Source: DASSFG01 sp035547915
GTDB taxonomy: Bacteria > Planctomycetota > Planctomycetia > Pirellulales > JAICIG01
DNA length: 64,000 nt
Assembly (NCBI GenBank): GCA_035547915.1
Contig: DASZTS010000015.1
Span: 248,001-312,000, forward strand
Direction of reading: 5' to 3'
The translations under genes were made by a program, and so were the position numbers. Of this stretch, positions 45,114-54,035 are shown piece after piece; within the stretch, counting starts at the first letter, position 1; the number at the start of each line of letters is the position of its first letter. The notes beneath the pieces were generated by a model, which was not told the origin of the DNA, ran no database searches, and saw only the letters and a list, made by a program, of their open reading frames with translations.

Positions 45114-46409
45114 TTACTCTTCGAACGTGAGCGGCGGTGCCTGCGGCTTGGCGCCGGGAGCGGGAACCGCCGGTGGCAGCGGAAGCCACGGTACGAGCCG
45201 GGCGGTCTCCTTGGTGGCGGGGACCAGTAGCTCGCTTTCCGGCACCAGTGCCCTCACCAACTGCACGAGCGGCAGCGGTTCGCCGGACGGCGCACCGAGC
45301 AACGATGCGCCACGTACGTCGAGCAACAGCGCGCCGGCGGGCTGTGCATCCGCCCAGCTTTCCAAGCGTACTCCTTCCCGGTTGACGGTGAAATCGAAAG
45401 CCAGATCGTGGAATACCTGGTGCGTGCCCGCGGTGAGCCGCCGGCCCTGCAGTGCGGTGCCCGGTTGACAGTCAAGCAGGTCGATGGCGGCCGCTAACAG
45501 TGAATCTCCGATGGCGCCCGATTCGCACCTCAACAATCCGACCGCTTCGACCACCCCGCCTTCCGAGATATCCGCCTTCAGCTCCACATTCGCGATTCCC
45601 GTGAGGTGATGCGGAAAGCGCCGAGTGACCAGCCGATGCAGATCGAGATCGGAGAATAACCCTTCGATCTGGCAGTCGGTGCGGTCGGTTCCTTCAACGA
45701 CCGTGAACGAGCCGGAAAACGCCGCATCGCGGCCGAGCTCGCGTTGCAGATCGAGCCAGGGGCTGAAGACCGAGACCGGCAACTCGGTGCCTAGCGTATC
45801 CAGCTTGATCGTGGTGCTGATACCCGCCGGCGAGCGGTTGCGTGTGATGGCGACCATCGGCGGCTCTCCCGGTTGCGGATCGGGCAGCCTAAAGTGCAGC
45901 GTGGCCGTCGAAGCGTCTCCCTGGGTATCGATGCGGCAATCGACGTCTTCGTACGTCTGGCTAGCCGATGGTGTGACCAGCGTCACCTGCGTGGGAGTGA
46001 GCCAGACGGCATCGTCGCCCGGTAGTTCGTGTGCTAGTCGGCGCTGCACGAGACGCAGCAGTTTGTTCGCCCGCGGGGCGGCGACCTCAACATCACCCGG
46101 CGCAAGGGCCAGCGTGCGCCCGGTTCGCGTGACTTCGAGCGATCGACAACGCAACACCCACTCGCCCGTTTCCGCATCGGCCAGCTCGAAACGCTCGTAA
46201 ACCGACTGCCCGGGTTGCGGATATCGTATCCGTTCGCAGCGCACCGTCAGTCCGAGTCGTTCACCGAGTTCCTGCCGGCACCGCGCGAGATGCGATCCCG
46301 TTTTCATGCTGGCTGTCCATGCGAGCAGTCCGGTGGTCGGCATGGCACAGAGCAGGCAGAACCCGGCCTGGCAGATACGCCGGCGGGTGCGTTGATGGAT
46401 TGCGAACAC
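45114..46409 (-). CDS. Hypothetical protein, possibly AsmA-like
   Basis: A 431-residue protein starting at GTG 46409, about nine bases after AAGGAGGG. An N-terminal hydrophobic stretch (AGFCLLCAMPTTGLLAWTAS) suggests export or anchoring. The rest has alternating beta-rich segments (FSGSFTVVEGTDRTDCQIEG, LTGIANVELKADISEGGVV) that recall AsmA/DUF748-type repeats, but I cannot place it in a family. It lies 40 bp downstream of aroC on the same strand and is probably cotranscribed with it. Confidence 0.55.
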   Translation of the reverse strand: MFAIHQRTRRRICQAGFCLLCAMPTTGLLAWTASMKTGSHLARCRQELGERLGLTVRCERIRYPQPGQSVYERFELADAETGEWVLRCRSLEVTRTGRTLALAPGDVEVAAPRANKLLRLVQRRLAHELPGDDAVWLTPTQVTLVTPSASQTYEDVDCRIDTQGDASTATLHFRLPDPQPGEPPMVAITRNRSPAGISTTIKLDTLGTELPVSVFSPWLDLQRELGRDAAFSGSFTVVEGTDRTDCQIEGLFSDLDLHRLVTRRFPHHLTGIANVELKADISEGGVVEAVGLLRCESGAIGDSLLAAAIDLLDCQPGTALQGRRLTAGTHQVFHDLAFDFTVNREGVRLESWADAQPAGALLLDVRGASLLGAPSGEPLPLVQLVRALVPESELLVPATKETARLVPWLPLPPAVPAPGAKPQAPPLTFEE

Positions 46410-46449
46410 GGGCCTTGTCCCTCCTTGGACTTGCGCTGCGTCGGAGCCC

Positions 46450-47589
46450 CTAGCGGTTCTTCGCCATCTCGTGAAACAGCTTCCAGCGTGCCTGCATCTC
46501 GACCAGACTATCGCCACCGAATTTGTCGACCAGCGCGGCCGCCACTTCGAAGGCGACTACGTTTTCCAGAATGACACCCGCGGCCGGCACGGCGCAGACG
46601 TCGCTTCGCTCGTAGGCCGCGGCCTCGGCCTCTTTCGATGCCAGATTGATCGATTCGAGCGGCTTGCGCAGCGTGCTGATCGGTTTCTTGGCGGCGCGGA
46701 TCACGAGCGGCTGTCCGTTGGTCATGCCGGCTTCGAGCCCGCCGGCGTTGTTCGTCGGCCGGCGATAGCCGAGCGTCGGCGAATCACGGTCCGCTTCGTC
46801 GTACCGGATCGGGTCGTGCACCTGCGAGCCTGGCAGCCGTGCCGCGGCGAAGCCCAGACCGATTTCGACCCCCTTGATAGCCTGCACCGCCATGACGGCC
46901 TGCGCCAGACGGCCATCCAGCTTGCGATCCCACTGCGCGTGCGTTCCCAGTCCGAATGGCAGCCCCTCGACGCGGATTTCCAGCACGCCGCCCAGCGTAT
47001 CGCCCTCTTTGCCGCAGTCGTCGATCAGCGTCTTGAGTTCCGCGTCGCGATCGGGATCGAGCGTGTACAGCTCGCTGGCATCGCGCCAGGCCTGTTGTTC
47101 GGCGAGCGTACCCGGCTTGGGTTCGATCCGCACTCCGCCCAACTCCAAGGTGTAGCCGAACGCGGTGATGCCGAACTCGCGCAGAAGCTGCTTCGCGAGG
47201 CCTCCGGCCGCGACGCGGGCGGCCGTCTCCCTGGCGCTGGCCCGCTCGAGCACACCGCGGATCGAGCCCAGGTATTTGATGGCGCCGGTGAGATCGCCGT
47301 GGCCGGGTCGCGGGCGATCGAGATCGCCCAACCGTTCGAGCTTGGCATCCTTGTTGATGACCTGGAGCGCGATCGGACTGCCGAGGGAATGGCCTTGCCA
47401 GACCCCGCTGAGGACGTCGACATGGTCCGTCTCGATGCGCTGTCGTCCGCCGCGACCATAGCCGCCCTGCCGGCGACGCAATTCGACGTCGATCGAGTCG
47501 GTTTCGATCGGCACACCGGCGGGAAAACCATCGACAAGGGCGAGCAGCGCCTTGCCATGCGATTCTCCGGCCGTCCAATACCTCAACAT
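46450..47589 (-). CDS. aroC: Chorismate synthase
   Basis: The last enzyme of the shikimate pathway: it converts 5-enolpyruvylshikimate 3-phosphate to chorismate with reduced FMN. The 379 residues begin MLRYWTAGESHG (GESHG at 8-12) and contain RPGHGDL, ERASARETAARVAAGGLA and the FMN/EPSP-binding region NNAGGLEAGMTNGQPLVIRAA. Length fits the family. ATG 47589 is used; a 62-residue upstream extension has unlikely composition. Confidence 0.95.
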   Translation of the reverse strand: MLRYWTAGESHGKALLALVDGFPAGVPIETDSIDVELRRRQGGYGRGGRQRIETDHVDVLSGVWQGHSLGSPIALQVINKDAKLERLGDLDRPRPGHGDLTGAIKYLGSIRGVLERASARETAARVAAGGLAKQLLREFGITAFGYTLELGGVRIEPKPGTLAEQQAWRDASELYTLDPDRDAELKTLIDDCGKEGDTLGGVLEIRVEGLPFGLGTHAQWDRKLDGRLAQAVMAVQAIKGVEIGLGFAAARLPGSQVHDPIRYDEADRDSPTLGYRRPTNNAGGLEAGMTNGQPLVIRAAKKPISTLRKPLESINLASKEAEAAAYERSDVCAVPAAGVILENVVAFEVAAALVDKFGGDSLVEMQARWKLFHEMAKNR

Positions 47590-47827
47590 TCGCTGGCTTC
47601 TTTCTGTCTCTTGGGTCCGGTTGGTGCGCGCCGCCCACCGCCGGCCAACCGGCACCTCGCTAACCGAAGCCGCCTTGCCTGGGGCAGGAAGTTTAGCCGT
47701 CGGCCCCGGCCTGCGGAAGACGTCCCAGGGCTCGGCTAAGTCCACGAAAGGGGCGATCGAGCGCCGAAACAGCACTCGTGCGACGCCATCATCATTCTAC
47801 CCAGACTGCCAGTCGGGCGCAACCGGC

Positions 47828-49246
47828 TTATCCCCGCTTGGGCTTGTAGATCTCGGTGGCGAAGCCGAGCTGGGCCTCGGCGGCGAAGCCGAGCGTTTCG
47901 CTCAACGTGGGGTGGGGATGGATCACTTCGGCCAGGTCGCGGGCCGTGCACCCCATCTCGATGGCCACCACCCCTTCGGAAATCAAGTCGCCCGCGTTCG
48001 GTCCGACGATGCCGACGCCCAGGACACGTTCCGTCTCGGGCTCGAACAGGAGCTTGGTCATTCCCTCGGTGCGGCCCAACGAGACGGCTCGTCCGCTGGC
48101 CGCCCAAGGATAGCGCGAGATCTCCACGGAGCGGCCCTCGCGCGTGGCCTGTTCTTCGGTCAGGCCGGCCCACGCGATCTCGGGATCGGTGAACACAACC
48201 GCCGGGATGGCCAGCGGCTGGAACGAGACGCTCGCGCCGTGAATCACTTCGGCGGCTACCTTGCCTTCGTGACTGGCCTTGTGCGCCAGCATCGGCTCGC
48301 CGGCGACGTCGCCGATGGCGAAGATGTGCGGGTCGGCGGTCCGCTGCTGACGGTCGATCTGCACGAAACCACGCTGATCGACCTTGACCGCCGTTTTCTC
48401 CAGACCGATGCCCGCGCTGTTCGGCTTACGGCCCACCGATACCAAGACCCGCGAGTAGCGTTCCTTGGTTTCGCCTTGGCCCGTTTCGAACGTGACTTCG
48501 ATCGCTTCCTGCTTGTCGACCAGCGACTTGACTTTCGTATTCAAGTGGATGGCGGCGAAGCTCTTTTCGAGTCGTTTGTGTAGCGGCTTGACAAGGTCGC
48601 GATCGGCGCCGGGCAGCAAGCCCGCCGTCAGTTCGACCACGCTCACCTTGCTACCCAACTCGGCATAGACGGTGCCCATCTCGAGGCCGATATAGCCGCC
48701 ACCGACCACCAGCAGGCTCTCGGGCACATCGGGCAATTCCAGCGCGCCGGTCGAGTCCATCACGCGATCCGTCTTCAGGTCAAAAGCCGGGATTTTGGCG
48801 GGTAGGCTCCCCGTGGCCAGAATGCAGTTGTCGAATGTCAGCTTGTCGTCGTCGCGCGTCGACGCATCGCCCCCTTCGAGCCGCAATGTCTGCGAGTTCT
48901 CGAAGATGCCCTTGGCATGGATGACCCGCACCTTGCGCTGCTTGGCAAGTTGCTTCAAGCCGCCCGTGAGCGCGTCGATCACCTTCTGTTTGCGGGTCCG
49001 CAGCGCGTCGATCTTCACTTTCGGCTTGGCAAAATCGATGCCCCAGTCGGCCATCTCCTGGGCCTCGCTGACGACCTTGGCGACGTGCAGGAGCGCCTTG
49101 GAGGGGATACAGCCGCGCAGCAGGCAGGTGCCGCCCAGCCGGGTGTCGGCCTCGACGAGCGTTACTTCCATACCCAGATCGGCTGCCATGAATGCGGCCG
49201 CATATCCGCCTGGCCCGCCACCCAACACGACGAGTTTCGAGTGCAT
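47828..49246 (-). CDS. lpdA: Dihydrolipoyl dehydrogenase
   Basis: The E3 flavoprotein of the 2-oxoacid dehydrogenase and glycine cleavage complexes. The 472 residues contain the FAD motif LGGGPGGYAAAF, the redox-active disulfide Cys41/Cys46 (GGTCLLRGCIPSKALLH), the NAD motif VVGGGYIGLEMGTVY and the C-terminal catalytic His-Glu (HPHPTLSETLG). Length and layout are canonical. The 238 bp gap to aroC holds no gene. No E1 or E2 genes are nearby. Confidence 0.95.
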   Translation of the reverse strand: MHSKLVVLGGGPGGYAAAFMAADLGMEVTLVEADTRLGGTCLLRGCIPSKALLHVAKVVSEAQEMADWGIDFAKPKVKIDALRTRKQKVIDALTGGLKQLAKQRKVRVIHAKGIFENSQTLRLEGGDASTRDDDKLTFDNCILATGSLPAKIPAFDLKTDRVMDSTGALELPDVPESLLVVGGGYIGLEMGTVYAELGSKVSVVELTAGLLPGADRDLVKPLHKRLEKSFAAIHLNTKVKSLVDKQEAIEVTFETGQGETKERYSRVLVSVGRKPNSAGIGLEKTAVKVDQRGFVQIDRQQRTADPHIFAIGDVAGEPMLAHKASHEGKVAAEVIHGASVSFQPLAIPAVVFTDPEIAWAGLTEEQATREGRSVEISRYPWAASGRAVSLGRTEGMTKLLFEPETERVLGVGIVGPNAGDLISEGVVAIEMGCTARDLAEVIHPHPTLSETLGFAAEAQLGFATEIYKPKRG

Positions 49247-49399
49247 TCGCTTTCCCAGTCCAGAGTTTCGAATCGCAGGCGTGTTATCTTAACGGCCGCA
49301 CGCCCTGGGCGACAACCGGCTCATCGACCTTGCCGGAGGCCACCCATCTACCTATACTCCGGCCCTCCCGTCTTCGAATGGCCAGCATGGAGGCTGAGC

Positions 49400-50674
49400 A
49401 TGTCGTCGCGTTTTCGACCCTTCTGGGCAGTTATCTCGGTACTGGGAGCGGCCCTGTTTTTATCGACCGCACGAGCCCAGCAAGACAACATTCCACAGGC
49501 CACCGAGGAGGCGACCGAGAACGTACGTCCGCAGACCGGCAACTGGAAACCGCCCGGCGCGGGTGCGGCGATCAGCAGCAAATCGGTCCGTAAACCATCT
49601 CCTTCGGCGGGCCAACCGGCCGGACCGGCACGCGGCGAGCGATTGGCCCAGGCCCCGACCCGTGGCGGCGGCAGCGATATCGCCGCACCGGCCGGCTTGC
49701 CCAACGACGCCGGCCAGATTTGGCGCACGTACAATATCCGCCCTTACACCTTGCGCGTCACCTCGACGAACCGGCCCGAGCAGGCCGTCGTCGATTGGAT
49801 TCTGCGCGAAACGGGCTATGAGACCTGGCACTCCGAGACGTTCGCCGTGCTCTATGCCAACCAGAGCACGCTCTACGCGTACCATACGCAGCAGGTACAA
49901 GCGGTCGTGGAAGAGATCGTCGATCGTTTCGTCAGTAGCGAGGCTGAAAGCAACTCGTTCGGCTTACGCGTCATCACCGTCGGGAGCCCGAACTGGCGTG
50001 CCCGCTATCAGTCGATCTTGCACGCCGTGCCCACGCAAACGCAGGGGATCCAAGCCTGGTTGCTGCACAAGGAAGACGCCGCCTTGCTCATGTCGGAGCT
50101 CCGCAAGCGGAACGACTTCCGCGAGCACAACTCTCCCCACCTGCTCGTCAACAACGGCCAATCGACCACCGTCTCGGCCATCCGTCCGCGACCGTACACA
50201 CGCGATCTGATCGTGCGGCCCGAGATCTATCCCTCCTATCAGCCGAATCAGACCCAATTCGACGAAGGCTTTTCACTTGAATTGAGTCCGCTCCTGTCGC
50301 TCGATGGGCAACTCGTCGACGCCGTCATCAACTGCAACATCGATCAGCTCGAGCGGCTGGTCAAAGTGAACATCCCGGTCAATGTGGGCAACACGCAGCG
50401 GCAACAAGCCGAGATCCAGGTGCCGCAGATCTCGCACTTTGGCATGCACGAGCGGTTTCGCTGGCCTGCCGACCAGGCCTTGCTCATCGACCTGGGGGTG
50501 GTCGCGACGCCCGTACCGGGCAAGCCCAGCGGCTTGTTGGAATCGTTGCCGTTTTCGGGCCCGCCCCGCGCCGATCTGTTAGTGCTCATCGACAGTCGTG
50601 GCAAAGTCGGTCAGACGGCCGACGCGGCCCGCACCGGCATGCGCGACGTAAAGACCTCGCACGGCCGGTATTAA
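49400..50674 (+). CDS. Secreted hypothetical protein
   Basis: A 424-residue protein with a signal peptide (FRPFWAVISVLGAALFLSTARA) and a Pro/Ala/Gly-rich linker to about residue 95. A domain of about 300 residues has beta/alpha character (IWRTYNIRPYTLRVTSTN, VVDWILRETGYETWHSETF, ADLLVLIDSRGKVGQ). I do not recognise the family. The repeated beta/alpha units (QQVQAVVEEIVDRFVSSE) loosely resemble secretin N-domains. ATG 49400 follows GGAGG. The TAA stop is directly followed by a family-2 palindromic element. Confidence 0.6.
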   Translation: MSSRFRPFWAVISVLGAALFLSTARAQQDNIPQATEEATENVRPQTGNWKPPGAGAAISSKSVRKPSPSAGQPAGPARGERLAQAPTRGGGSDIAAPAGLPNDAGQIWRTYNIRPYTLRVTSTNRPEQAVVDWILRETGYETWHSETFAVLYANQSTLYAYHTQQVQAVVEEIVDRFVSSEAESNSFGLRVITVGSPNWRARYQSILHAVPTQTQGIQAWLLHKEDAALLMSELRKRNDFREHNSPHLLVNNGQSTTVSAIRPRPYTRDLIVRPEIYPSYQPNQTQFDEGFSLELSPLLSLDGQLVDAVINCNIDQLERLVKVNIPVNVGNTQRQQAEIQVPQISHFGMHERFRWPADQALLIDLGVVATPVPGKPSGLLESLPFSGPPRADLLVLIDSRGKVGQTADAARTGMRDVKTSHGRY

Positions 50675-50745
50675 GAGCCTATCCGAGAAGCGATGTTGCG
50701 ACCGTAATGGTTCGACTCACCAACAGGTTTTCGGATCGGCTCTAA
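50672..50745 (+). repeat. Family-2 palindromic (MITE-like) element, copy A
   Basis: The 68 bp body (50675-50742) begins gagcctatccgagaa and ends ttttcggatcggctc, which are inverted repeats with 13 of 15 matches. TAA flanks both sides (50672-50674 and 50743-50745). The left TAA is the stop codon of the secreted protein gene. It resembles copy B at 53.9 kb. Confidence 0.75.
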
Positions 50746-50957
50746 AACCCGACCGGTCGTTGCCTCGTCGATGGGACCGCATCGTCCCACCGATCCCCCC
50801 AACAGACGAGTCATCCGCCCTGTGGCGGGCGAATCGCTCCCCGGTTGAGACGGAGGGTCGGTAGGTGGCTGCGCGAAAGCGAGCTTGTCGCTGGCCGGCC
50901 GACCCGCGTAGAATACGCAGCCCGCGATTTTGCCCGATCCTTAGCCATTCGCTACGC

Positions 50958-52289
50958 ATGCCCGTGATCTCGTCCGACCCCCGCACCGTTCGCGTGGCCA
51001 TCACTGGTGTCGGGTTGGTCAGCCCTCTCGGAAACACCAAGGAGGCGCTCTGGCAGCGGCTATCGGCCGGCCAGAGCGGCGTCGGTGCACTTAGCTCATT
51101 GCCCACCGGCGCACTCCCGGTGCCCTTTGCGGCCGAGGCCCGCGACTTCACGGGGCACGTCGACAATTTCGGTCCCCTCGAGGGGGAACAGAAGAAGTCG
51201 ATCCGCAAGGGGTTGAAGGTGATGTGCCGCGAGTGCCAGATGGGCGTGGCGGCGGCCCAGTTGGCGCTGGCCGACGCCCGGCTCGGGCTGGGCAAGAGCG
51301 ACCCCGAACGGAGCGGCGTCGTCTACGGGGCGGACTACATGATCACCGACCCCGACGAGTTCAGCGCGGGCATCGTCGACTGCCTCGACGACAACCGCCG
51401 CTTCCACTTCTCGTGCTGGGCCACACAGGGCTTGGCCAAGATGAACCCGCTCTGGCTGTTGAAATACCTGCCGAACATGCCGGCCAGCCACATCGCCATC
51501 TACAACGACCTGCGCGGCCCGAACAACTCGCTGACGCAGCGCGAAGCCGCCGGCAACCTGGCGATCGGTGAAGCATTTCGTGTGATCGAGCGTGGGCACG
51601 CCGACGTGATGGTGGCCGGCGCGACGGGCACGCGCATCCATTCGATGAAGGCCGTCCATGCCGCCTTGAATGAGGAATTGGCGACGGAAGGCGACCCGAC
51701 GAAGGCGGCCCGGCCGTTCGATCTCCATCGTCGTGGTACGGTGCTGGGAGAAGGAGCGGGCGCGATCGTGTTGGAGCGGCTCGACCTGGCAGAACAGCGC
51801 GGCGCCACGATCTACGGCGAAGTGCTGGCGGCGGCCAGTTCGACGGTCGCCCAACCCAAGAACGTCGCCCGCCGCGGCCAGGCGCTGGCCAACTGCCTAC
51901 GTGCGGCCTTGCGCGAGGCGCGGCTGTCGCCGGACCAGGTCGGGCACATCCACGCGCACGGTCTCGGCACGCGACAGAGCGACGCCGAGGAAGCCCGCGC
52001 CATTTGCGAAGTGTTCGGCGATCAGGCCGACCGCGTGCCGGTCACGGCGGCCAAGAGCTTTTTCGGTAACCTCGGGGCGGGCAGCGGGCTCGTGGAACTG
52101 ATCGCGAGCTTGCTCGCGCTCGGCAATCGGCATTTGTTCCCCGTTCTGAATTACGAAACGCCCGATCCCGACTGCCGCTTAAATGTGGTCCGGGGCGGGG
52201 CAGGCTCGCCCGGCGACAGTTTCCTGAATCTCAGCGTCACGCCGCAAGCGCAGGCGAGCTGCGTGTTGGTGCGCAGCGTCTCGCACTGA
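50958..52289 (+). CDS. Beta-ketoacyl synthase homologue lacking the active-site Cys
   Basis: A 443-residue thiolase-fold protein of the FabF/KAS II type. An ungapped local alignment to FabF places Glu196 (TQREAAG) where FabF has Cys163. The His303 equivalent is kept (His334 in HIHAHGLG), as is Lys335 (Lys366), while His340 is replaced by Asn371 (KSFFGNLGAGSG). It therefore cannot form the acyl-Cys intermediate. Chain-length factors (KS-beta) also lack this Cys. ATG 50958 is used because PVISSDPRTVRVAITGVGLV starts the domain. No partner ketosynthase is in the window. Confidence 0.78.
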   Translation: MPVISSDPRTVRVAITGVGLVSPLGNTKEALWQRLSAGQSGVGALSSLPTGALPVPFAAEARDFTGHVDNFGPLEGEQKKSIRKGLKVMCRECQMGVAAAQLALADARLGLGKSDPERSGVVYGADYMITDPDEFSAGIVDCLDDNRRFHFSCWATQGLAKMNPLWLLKYLPNMPASHIAIYNDLRGPNNSLTQREAAGNLAIGEAFRVIERGHADVMVAGATGTRIHSMKAVHAALNEELATEGDPTKAARPFDLHRRGTVLGEGAGAIVLERLDLAEQRGATIYGEVLAAASSTVAQPKNVARRGQALANCLRAALREARLSPDQVGHIHAHGLGTRQSDAEEARAICEVFGDQADRVPVTAAKSFFGNLGAGSGLVELIASLLALGNRHLFPVLNYETPDPDCRLNVVRGGAGSPGDSFLNLSVTPQAQASCVLVRSVSH

Positions 52290-52356
52290 AAGCGGCTATC
52301 AAGACCCGGCAGCGGGGTGCCGCGGGCGCTCGATCCGGGTCTGTCGGTTGCTCTTG
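52287..52356 (+). repeat. Family-1 palindromic element, short copy
   Basis: The body (52290-52353, 64 bp) begins aagcggctatcaagacccgg and ends gatccgggtctgtcggttgctc. It carries the family-1 ends without the inner AAAAATCGGC hairpin, so it is probably internally deleted. The left flank is TGA, the stop codon of the ketosynthase-like gene. Confidence 0.6.
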
Positions 52357-52414
52357 AACCATCGGGCGGAACGACTCGTTCCGCGCGCCTGTTGAAGGCG
52401 GCGCTCTTCCCGAT

Positions 52415-53863
52415 TCACGTCAAACCTCGCCGTCCGCGGCGCTGTGGACGGCGACGGCCGGTGAACTGCGCCCCGTCGAAGCGGCGAACCTTGGTACGCA
52501 GGCTGCGCCGCGTCATGCCCAGGATGCGCGCGGCCCACGACTGATTACCGCCGGTGTGTTCCAGCACGCGCCCGCAGATATACCGATCGAACAGGGCCAC
52601 GACTTCCGCGTGGATTTTCCGCGCGTCGCTGGTGAACGCGTCGCGCAGATAATTGTCGATGGCCGACATGCCGTTGTTCGGCGGTTGCGCTCCGGCGGTC
52701 GCGACGGGGCGCGATGACCGCAGCGGGGCCGGCAGATCGTCGGCCGCGATCACGCCTCCTTGGCAGCGCCAACTTGCGGCTTGGAGCACGCTATCCAATT
52801 CCCACAGGTTGCCGGGCCAGCGATAGTCTTGCAGCGCCTCGATGGCATCGCGGCGGATCGTCGTGGCGCGCGGAGGCGTGCTTTGGCCGGTCGACCTGCT
52901 CAAAAACCACGTGGCGAGCTGCGGAAGATCGTCGAGACGATCGCGCAACGGCGGCAGCGCGATCGAGAATTCGCGCAGGCTGTGATACAGATCGGCGCGA
53001 AAACGGCCCGCGCTCACCAGCCGCTCGAAATCGGCGCGACTGGTGGCCAGAACGCGCACGTTGGTCGAGATCGGTTGGTCGCTGCCCGTTCGGCGTAACA
53101 CGCGTTCTTGCACGACGGCGAGCAGATGGCTCTGCACCTGCATCGGCAACGCGTCGACGCTCTCGAATACCAAGGTGCCACCCTCGCACCTCTCGATCCG
53201 ACCGATCCGCCCGGCGGGAGCGGCGGCCCAGGCGCGTGGCTGGCCGAATAATTCACCGAGCAGACGGTCGGCCGGCTTGCCAGCCGATTCGACCTCTGCG
53301 TAGACCGAGTCGGCGCGCAAACTGTGACGTCGGATGATGCGGGCCATGTGGGTTTTGCCCGTGCCGGCTTCGCCGGTCAGGAGCACCGTGAGCTCGCACG
53401 ATGCCGCTCGTCCCACGTCACGGACGACGCGGTGCATCGCGGCGCTACCTGCCACCAGCGGGAATTCCGTCACAGACGTCGTCAAACCGTGGTCGGGCGC
53501 GAAAGCCTCGCGCGGCCTAAGCACGTGCACGGCCAACTGCCCGAGCCGTATGTGATCGACCGGTTTCGCCAGAATCTCGACGGCACCCCATTGAGCGGCC
53601 TGCACGATCAGCCGCGGGACGGCCTGGCTTACCAAGGCGATAACCCGCGGACGGACTCTGTCTTCGAGTTGCGAGACAGTGTTCCACAATCCCTCCTCGG
53701 CCATTTGGGCGTCGGCGATGAGGAGATCGGCGGCCTGTTCGAGCAACGCCACACCGCGGCGCACACTCGCCGCCGTCGAGACGGCCATGCCCAACCGAAC
53801 CAATACCTGGCGCACGGAGCGTAGGACGGTCCGATCACGATCGACGACTACCGCGCGTGGCAC
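52415..53863 (-). CDS. Degenerate NtrC-family response regulator
   Basis: A 482-residue regulator with receiver (residues about 3-115, Asp51 phosphoacceptor, Lys100), AAA+ (about 140-365) and Fis-type helix-turn-helix (about 435-460, NQSWAARILGMTRRSLRTKV). Walker A GEAGTGKT (164-171) is intact. The GAFTGA loop that touches sigma-54 is replaced by AWAAAP (211-216). Walker B reads LVFESV instead of LFLDEI, so the second acid is Ser235. It probably does not hydrolyse ATP normally or activate sigma-54 promoters, and may be a DNA-binding regulator of another kind. It starts with GTG 53863. Confidence 0.8.
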   Translation of the reverse strand: MPRAVVVDRDRTVLRSVRQVLVRLGMAVSTAASVRRGVALLEQAADLLIADAQMAEEGLWNTVSQLEDRVRPRVIALVSQAVPRLIVQAAQWGAVEILAKPVDHIRLGQLAVHVLRPREAFAPDHGLTTSVTEFPLVAGSAAMHRVVRDVGRAASCELTVLLTGEAGTGKTHMARIIRRHSLRADSVYAEVESAGKPADRLLGELFGQPRAWAAAPAGRIGRIERCEGGTLVFESVDALPMQVQSHLLAVVQERVLRRTGSDQPISTNVRVLATSRADFERLVSAGRFRADLYHSLREFSIALPPLRDRLDDLPQLATWFLSRSTGQSTPPRATTIRRDAIEALQDYRWPGNLWELDSVLQAASWRCQGGVIAADDLPAPLRSSRPVATAGAQPPNNGMSAIDNYLRDAFTSDARKIHAEVVALFDRYICGRVLEHTGGNQSWAARILGMTRRSLRTKVRRFDGAQFTGRRRPQRRGRRGLT

Positions 53864-53867
53864 GTGC

Positions 53868-53936
53868 GACCCTATCCAAGAACGGGCTTTGCGATGTTGA
53901 CGGTCTCACGGACGCCGGTATTTGGTTTGGCTCTAA
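53868..53936 (+). repeat. Family-2 palindromic element, copy B
   Basis: The body (53868-53933, 66 bp) begins gaccctatccaagaa and ends tatttggtttggctc. It shares both ends and the central gcgatgttg segment with copy A. TAA flanks the right side only. It begins 5 bp upstream of the GTG of the NtrC-like gene, so it sits in its 5' region. The ends match less well than those of copy A, so it may be older. Confidence 0.55.
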
Positions 53937-54035
53937 ATGCCAATCCAACCGGCACTGCCAAGTGCGCGGTTCCTCATGTGAATCCGCTTTCGAACGATCG
54001 TGCGACGAGCGCGGCGACGGGCGCCACGCCGGATC

